From an uncultured Eubacterium sp. (lineage in GTDB: Bacteria > Bacillota > Clostridia > Lachnospirales > Lachnospiraceae): a DNA stretch of 64,000 nt. Location: positions 1 to 64,000 of the forward strand of contig CAMWXD010000008.1 in assembly GCA_947178105.1 (NCBI GenBank), in the 5' to 3' direction. Shown piece after piece: positions 59,581 through 64,000 of the stretch. The notes under the pieces were generated by a model. The model ran no database searches. It saw nothing but the letters and a program-made list of their open reading frames with translations, and had not been told where the DNA came from. A program made the translations under genes and the position numbers. The stretch's first letter is position 1, and each line of letters opens with the position of its first letter.

Positions 59581-62500
59581 TCACCAAAACTGAAGCTGAT
59601 AGATGCCGGCAACGCGTTTCTCTATCCGCCTGATCAACTGTTCCTTTTCCTGTTCTATGACTTCTTTGTCTGCAATGCTAATGCCTGGCTTTAATTCCTC
59701 GTTCAGCTCATAGATCCTTTTCGTATACGAGACAACCGCATTGTACGCGGCAGCCTGTTCTGGCTGCTCAAAGTCCAGCTCTAAAAACGGGGTCTGCTTT
59801 AGCAAATATGTGCCCCGCGCCGTAAACCCGCCCTCAAAATCACTTCCCATCGTACGCAGCAGCTTTTCCGTATAAGGATGCGCAAGCCACGCCTGAATAT
59901 ACGCCAGGTCATATTTGCATCCTGCCGGTGCCGCGACTGCACAATACCCTGCCGTACCGCCGGAAGCAATCAGCATATCCTGCGCATCAAACGCATACAT
60001 CGGCTGTTTGCTCAGCACGCGCACAATCAGCTTCGGCGTGTCTACAAACGCGGTCAGCGCCTGCGTCCTGCCATACTGATACCAGTTTTCCTTCGTCGCA
60101 TTTTTAATATCCCGCCCTACGCCGTTGTTCAGGCACTTCGGAACGAGCAGCTCATAGCAGTCCGTCAGATACCGCATCGTTCCTGGATATTCCTGCTTCA
60201 TTGTCGACAGGCAAATCAGCTCCCCGTCTTTTGTATAGGGAAAAATAATACGCTTATCCGTATGCAGCGGCGAATATGTCTGCATCCCTTTTTCATCGGC
60301 TTTTGTCGGTTTAAAATACGGCTTTAAAATACTCTTTTCAATCTCGTAGCGTGCGCCGAACCTGGAAATGGTTACATGCGTGCGCGTTTCATCCAAAACC
60401 TCGCTCTGTGCAAACCAGTAAACCGGCTTCGGGCGCTCTGCGCTCGTCTGGATCCCATTAAAAATATCCGCCACGTCCCCCAACGGCACCGCATATGCCT
60501 CCATCCGCCGGATCATTTTCATAAACGCAATATCGGTAGACAGCCGCCATGGGTCGCCTCCCAGCTCCGCGTTTTGCATATCGATATTCGGCTGCTTGTC
60601 TCCCGTCCACAGCTTGGCAAGGGACGTTACGTTTGTATATTTCATCTTCGTGCTGATTTCATTTTTACATACGATAATCGCACTGTAAATCGTCTTGTCC
60701 GGAAACAACTGCAAATCCCCAAAATCATCCAGCTTCCTGATCTTAGGCGCCAGCAGCAGCCGCAGCTTTAGCCCCGCGTCAATTTTGTAAAATTTATTCG
60801 GCACAATATAACATAGCGTCCCGTCCTCCCTGAGCAACTGCATCGCCTGCTCGATAAACAGAAAATATTTGTCAAACTGCTTGTATGCCGTCTTGTACTT
60901 CTCTTTATAAAGTGCAAACTCCGTCCCCGTTTCCAGCGTATGCATGTCTTCTGTGCGCACATACGGCGGGTTTCCCAAAATCACGTCAAATCCCGCGTTT
61001 TTTCGCATTTTCGCACTGTAGCCCGCGTCCGCCCGCCCGCCTGCGCCGTATCCTATGTCTGTTTCCATTTCCACGCCTGCGCTGTCCTGCCAGAATACTT
61101 CCCATGCAAACGGGCGGACTTTTTTCAGCAGCTTTAGCGTGCAGTCCTCGTCTTTTAAGTCATCCCTCGCAACGAGCGCATTGCCGTTGCGGATCGTTGC
61201 GCTTAAGTCGGGCAGGAGCGGATTCCATTCATAGATCGATGCCGTTGTCTCGTCCTCCATCAGCTTGATCAGCAGCGAAAACCTGCTGACCCACACTGCA
61301 TGGATGTCCAGGTCAACCCCATAAATACAGTTCGTCAAAATTGCCCGCTTATCCGCCAGCGGCAGCTTTTTCCTGCCGTTTTCCATCTCCAGCAGTACCT
61401 CCGGCTGATGCGCCAAATACCATTCCACACAATAATCGACCAGGTATTGATAAGCTTCCTCCAAAAAAACACCCGAACCGCAGGCAATGTCAGCGACCCG
61501 CAGGGCACAGATCTCTTTTGGCGTCTTTCCGATACAATACGGCTCCAGCGCCTCTTTTACCATATACTTCACAATCTCTGTCGGCGTAGAGACGACAGAG
61601 CGGTATTTGTATGCGCCCTTTGCCGAAAGCACGACTCTCCCGTTTTCCAGAATCAGGCATTCGGTCAAAAACGCTTCGTAAATCTTTCCTAAAATGCCCG
61701 GCTCTATCATATGAAACAAATACGGCGCCTGCGGATAATACAGGGATAAGATCATCGAAAAAATAATCTCCGGGTCTAAGTCGGAGACGATCGTATCTCC
61801 GGCAAAAATTTTAGAATCATACCGCTTATCCGCTTCTTTAAATACTTTTAAAAGCATCGATTGCAGCTCCTGTTTATCCGCTGCCGTCTCCTTTAGGCTC
61901 TTATACAGCGGAAGGTTACGGTCTTCGCAAATACGCAGAAAGATCATCTGGTTCATAAATTCCTGCACGACATCGTTCAGCAAGTCCATATCCCGGTATT
62001 TTGCCGATTTTTGATACAAATCCCTGCCGATCATAAGCCGCCATGCGTTCATCTGCTCCAAAAAGACCTCGTCGATCTGTGCGGCATAGCGGCTGCTGCT
62101 TTGAAACTCTCCGTTTACAAAAGTATCAAAAGCGCCTGTATACACGCTTTCTCTGGACAGCAGCGCATAGATCTGGGCATACTTTTCCACATACTCCGTA
62201 TAATGGTAACACCGATACAGCGACACCATTGGCGTATCCCCTTCCTTTGGCCTGTTCGTCGTATCGTAAATCATCAGATATTCAAAATTGGTCAGTACCG
62301 AAAGCTTATGCCCTGCATTCCAGCCATAGCTGCGCGCCTGCCTTGCCGGAGCAGCCTCCAGGCGGATCTCAACCGCAGGCTTTTTCGCCTCTACAAACAG
62401 TTTGGATACCCCGCTTAATGTCAGCGTGTAGTCCGGCCGTTCCTTCTGGCTGGAAAACTTTTCTACGACGACTTCCTTATACTGCGGCGCAGCTCCCTGC

Positions 62501-62649
62501 TTATTATGTACATCCCAGCCAAAACATTCCAGCAGCGGGCTGATAAACTCATCCCGGCAATCCTGCTCATTGTATTCTTTTGCATTTTTATAGGTGCCCG
62601 CGTTCCGCTCGAACTGACGAACCAGCCTTTGCAAGTCTTGTATATACAT
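59581..62649 (-). CDS. Type IIG-like restriction-modification protein (PD-(D/E)XK-like N-terminus, Eco57I-like methyltransferase, TaqI-like specificity region)
   Basis: RPDYTLTLSGVSKLFVEAKKP (nuclease motif), VADIACGSGVFLEEAYQYL, FDVILGNPPYVRTEDM; 1022 aa. Confidence 0.88.
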   Translation of the reverse strand: MYIQDLQRLVRQFERNAGTYKNAKEYNEQDCRDEFISPLLECFGWDVHNKQGAAPQYKEVVVEKFSSQKERPDYTLTLSGVSKLFVEAKKPAVEIRLEAAPARQARSYGWNAGHKLSVLTNFEYLMIYDTTNRPKEGDTPMVSLYRCYHYTEYVEKYAQIYALLSRESVYTGAFDTFVNGEFQSSSRYAAQIDEVFLEQMNAWRLMIGRDLYQKSAKYRDMDLLNDVVQEFMNQMIFLRICEDRNLPLYKSLKETAADKQELQSMLLKVFKEADKRYDSKIFAGDTIVSDLDPEIIFSMILSLYYPQAPYLFHMIEPGILGKIYEAFLTECLILENGRVVLSAKGAYKYRSVVSTPTEIVKYMVKEALEPYCIGKTPKEICALRVADIACGSGVFLEEAYQYLVDYCVEWYLAHQPEVLLEMENGRKKLPLADKRAILTNCIYGVDLDIHAVWVSRFSLLIKLMEDETTASIYEWNPLLPDLSATIRNGNALVARDDLKDEDCTLKLLKKVRPFAWEVFWQDSAGVEMETDIGYGAGGRADAGYSAKMRKNAGFDVILGNPPYVRTEDMHTLETGTEFALYKEKYKTAYKQFDKYFLFIEQAMQLLREDGTLCYIVPNKFYKIDAGLKLRLLLAPKIRKLDDFGDLQLFPDKTIYSAIIVCKNEISTKMKYTNVTSLAKLWTGDKQPNIDMQNAELGGDPWRLSTDIAFMKMIRRMEAYAVPLGDVADIFNGIQTSAERPKPVYWFAQSEVLDETRTHVTISRFGARYEIEKSILKPYFKPTKADEKGMQTYSPLHTDKRIIFPYTKDGELICLSTMKQEYPGTMRYLTDCYELLVPKCLNNGVGRDIKNATKENWYQYGRTQALTAFVDTPKLIVRVLSKQPMYAFDAQDMLIASGGTAGYCAVAAPAGCKYDLAYIQAWLAHPYTEKLLRTMGSDFEGGFTARGTYLLKQTPFLELDFEQPEQAAAYNAVVSYTKRIYELNEELKPGISIADKEVIEQEKEQLIRRIEKRVAGIYQLQFW

Positions 62650-62689
62650 CGCAATCCCTCATACAACCACCATAAAAGGTAAAACGGCT

Positions 62690-62722
62690 ATCTCCTACGT
62701 CCAATAGGGGATAGCCTAAATA
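62690..62722. terminator. Terminator-like hairpin
   Basis: GGCTATCTCCTA...TAGGGGATAGCC, 11 of 12 pairs. Confidence 0.6.
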
Positions 62723-62747
62723 AATGAAAATATAATACGCAGCTCTT

Positions 62748-63815
62748 TTACGCTTTTCCGCTCAGCTTATGAATATATACGCAGTTCGGTGTCTCCACTT
62801 CCACCGGCTTCCCATGCATCAGGAAATATTTCCCATCGTAATTCATAGAAAAAATGCCGATGGAATTGTTGTCATGATTTAAGCACATAAAATGCTTTCC
62901 GTCTGGAAATACTGCGATTGCTTTTGGGAATTCCCCACCGATCCGGTTGTTGCATACAAGCGACAGCATCCCGGTCTCTTTATCTACTGCAAAGACAAGC
63001 ACCGAGTTGATGCCTGCGTCCGTACAGAACAAATAGTTGCCGTCCGGCGAAAATTCCATCGTCGTCGCACTGCATATTTCATCCTCAGAAGGGTCTTCGG
63101 TAGAAATCGTCTGGAGCTTTTCGAACTCCGGGTTGCCGCTGTTTGAAACATAGTAGCGGTATACATTCACTACGTTGGAAAGCTCGCACAATACATAGGC
63201 AAACTTGCCGTCCTTGCTAAAGCGCATTGCACGCGGCGCAGAATCCAGCGGGCACCTTAAAATGTCGTGATGGATAAGCTGTCCTCCTTCATAATCCAGC
63301 CTGTAGATCTTTACATGGTCAAGGCCTCCGTCTACCGCACACAAAAACTTCTGATCCGGCGTTACCTTGACGCAGTGCACATGCGGCCTGGAATTGCGCT
63401 CTGCAATGCAGCGCCCCATCCCCTTGTGAAACACGCCGTCGGCAATGCCCGCGATGGAACCGTCTTTATTTAAGCGCATCATCGATACCCTTGCATCATG
63501 GTAGCCTGCCACAAACAAATATTTGTCTTCCCGGTCCAGCTCCAGATAGCAGCCCCTCATGCCGCCGATCCATTCTTTGTTGATCTTTTCCAGATCTCCG
63601 TCTTCCAAAATATGGAATGCCTCTACCCCTTCATCTGCAATCGAATATAAAATATTTCCGCTGTGTGAAATAATTACATCAGATGAATTGCTGATCGGCA
63701 CCATCTTGCGTTCCTCGATCTGTCCATTTTCCACATCCACATCATAAATGTGGATGCCCAGGCTGTTTTCATGTGTGTAAGTACCTACATATGCTACATA
63801 TTTATCCTTTCCCAT
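62748..63815 (-). CDS. Lactonase family beta-propeller protein (6-phosphogluconolactonase-like)
   Basis: YVGTYTHENSLGIHIYDVDVENGQIEERKMVPISNSSDVIISHSGNILYSIADEG...HVHCVKVTPDQKFLCAVDGGLDHVKIYRLD. Confidence 0.9.
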   Translation of the reverse strand: MGKDKYVAYVGTYTHENSLGIHIYDVDVENGQIEERKMVPISNSSDVIISHSGNILYSIADEGVEAFHILEDGDLEKINKEWIGGMRGCYLELDREDKYLFVAGYHDARVSMMRLNKDGSIAGIADGVFHKGMGRCIAERNSRPHVHCVKVTPDQKFLCAVDGGLDHVKIYRLDYEGGQLIHHDILRCPLDSAPRAMRFSKDGKFAYVLCELSNVVNVYRYYVSNSGNPEFEKLQTISTEDPSEDEICSATTMEFSPDGNYLFCTDAGINSVLVFAVDKETGMLSLVCNNRIGGEFPKAIAVFPDGKHFMCLNHDNNSIGIFSMNYDGKYFLMHGKPVEVETPNCVYIHKLSGKA

Positions 63816-63817
63816 TG

Positions 63818-64000
63818 TCAGTCCTCCTCTTTTCTGCGCAAAATATCATACGGCTCTATGCCGCCGCCCGGTTCTTTTTCGTATTCCAGTTTCAAATACA
63901 GCGCCTGCTTTGGATGCGGCGCAGATTCCATCGGCGTCCCTTCCTCATCCAAAATCTCCAGAACCTTTACCTGTACATTCCGCCCGTCCGGCTTGATCGC
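63818..64000 (-). CDS. U32 family peptidase, C-terminal end (truncated by window edge)
   Basis: Manual translation ...AIKPDGRNVQVKVLEILDEEGTPMESAPHPKQALYLKLEYEKEPGGGIEPYDILRRKEED*. Confidence 0.6.
   Translation of the reverse strand, partial: AIKPDGRNVQVKVLEILDEEGTPMESAPHPKQALYLKLEYEKEPGGGIEPYDILRRKEED

Overview
The window is chromosomal DNA whose gene content points to a Lachnospiraceae/Clostridia-type Firmicute. This is inferred from Spo0A, GGGtGRT, PotABCD, BlaI/BlaR1 and many Lachnospiraceae-like ORFs. Housekeeping and metabolic blocks include: a DUF917/CodB-like pair; an alpha-galactoside locus (GH36 alpha-galactosidase, YesL/DUF624, MalFG-type permeases, solute-binding lipoprotein, two AraC regulators); GGGtGRT with a NifU-like scaffold; topB; asd; argH; queH; a NitT/TauT-type ABC pair; a TrpB-like protein; an ECF sigma/DUF4179 pair; BlaI/BlaR1; tRNA-Thr(CGU); XRE-cupin plus potABCD; glgA; spo0A; aroC; a two-gene Eco57I-like restriction-modification locus; and a beta-propeller lactonase. 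Accessory or decayed segments lie at 1-1.7 kb (ptsI and aldo/keto-reductase remnants with in-frame internal deletions), 17.1-21.1 kb (Panacea toxin-antitoxin operon, recombinase and DUF262 remnants, TetR/SDR cassette) and 23.2-29.6 kb (an IS4-like transposase split into two halves that share an ~82-nt repeat, with a type I TA-like locus and an amber-interrupted surface protein between them). The strongest hunt results are: (i) two separate 31-codon holin-like toxin loci, each facing a convergent putative antisense RNA whose promoter is nearly identical at both loci (TTGCAATCAAA-N-TGCTATATTAT); (ii) a ~165-bp imperfect palindrome at 5.75-5.91 kb with a diverged half-copy near 33.78 kb; (iii) the amber-interrupted surface protein; (iv) the split IS4 element; (v) a Panacea/PemK-like operon with a second, truncated Panacea protein; and (vi) a TetR promoter built inside an 18-bp-arm palindrome. 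All family calls come from reading the translations; no database search was run.
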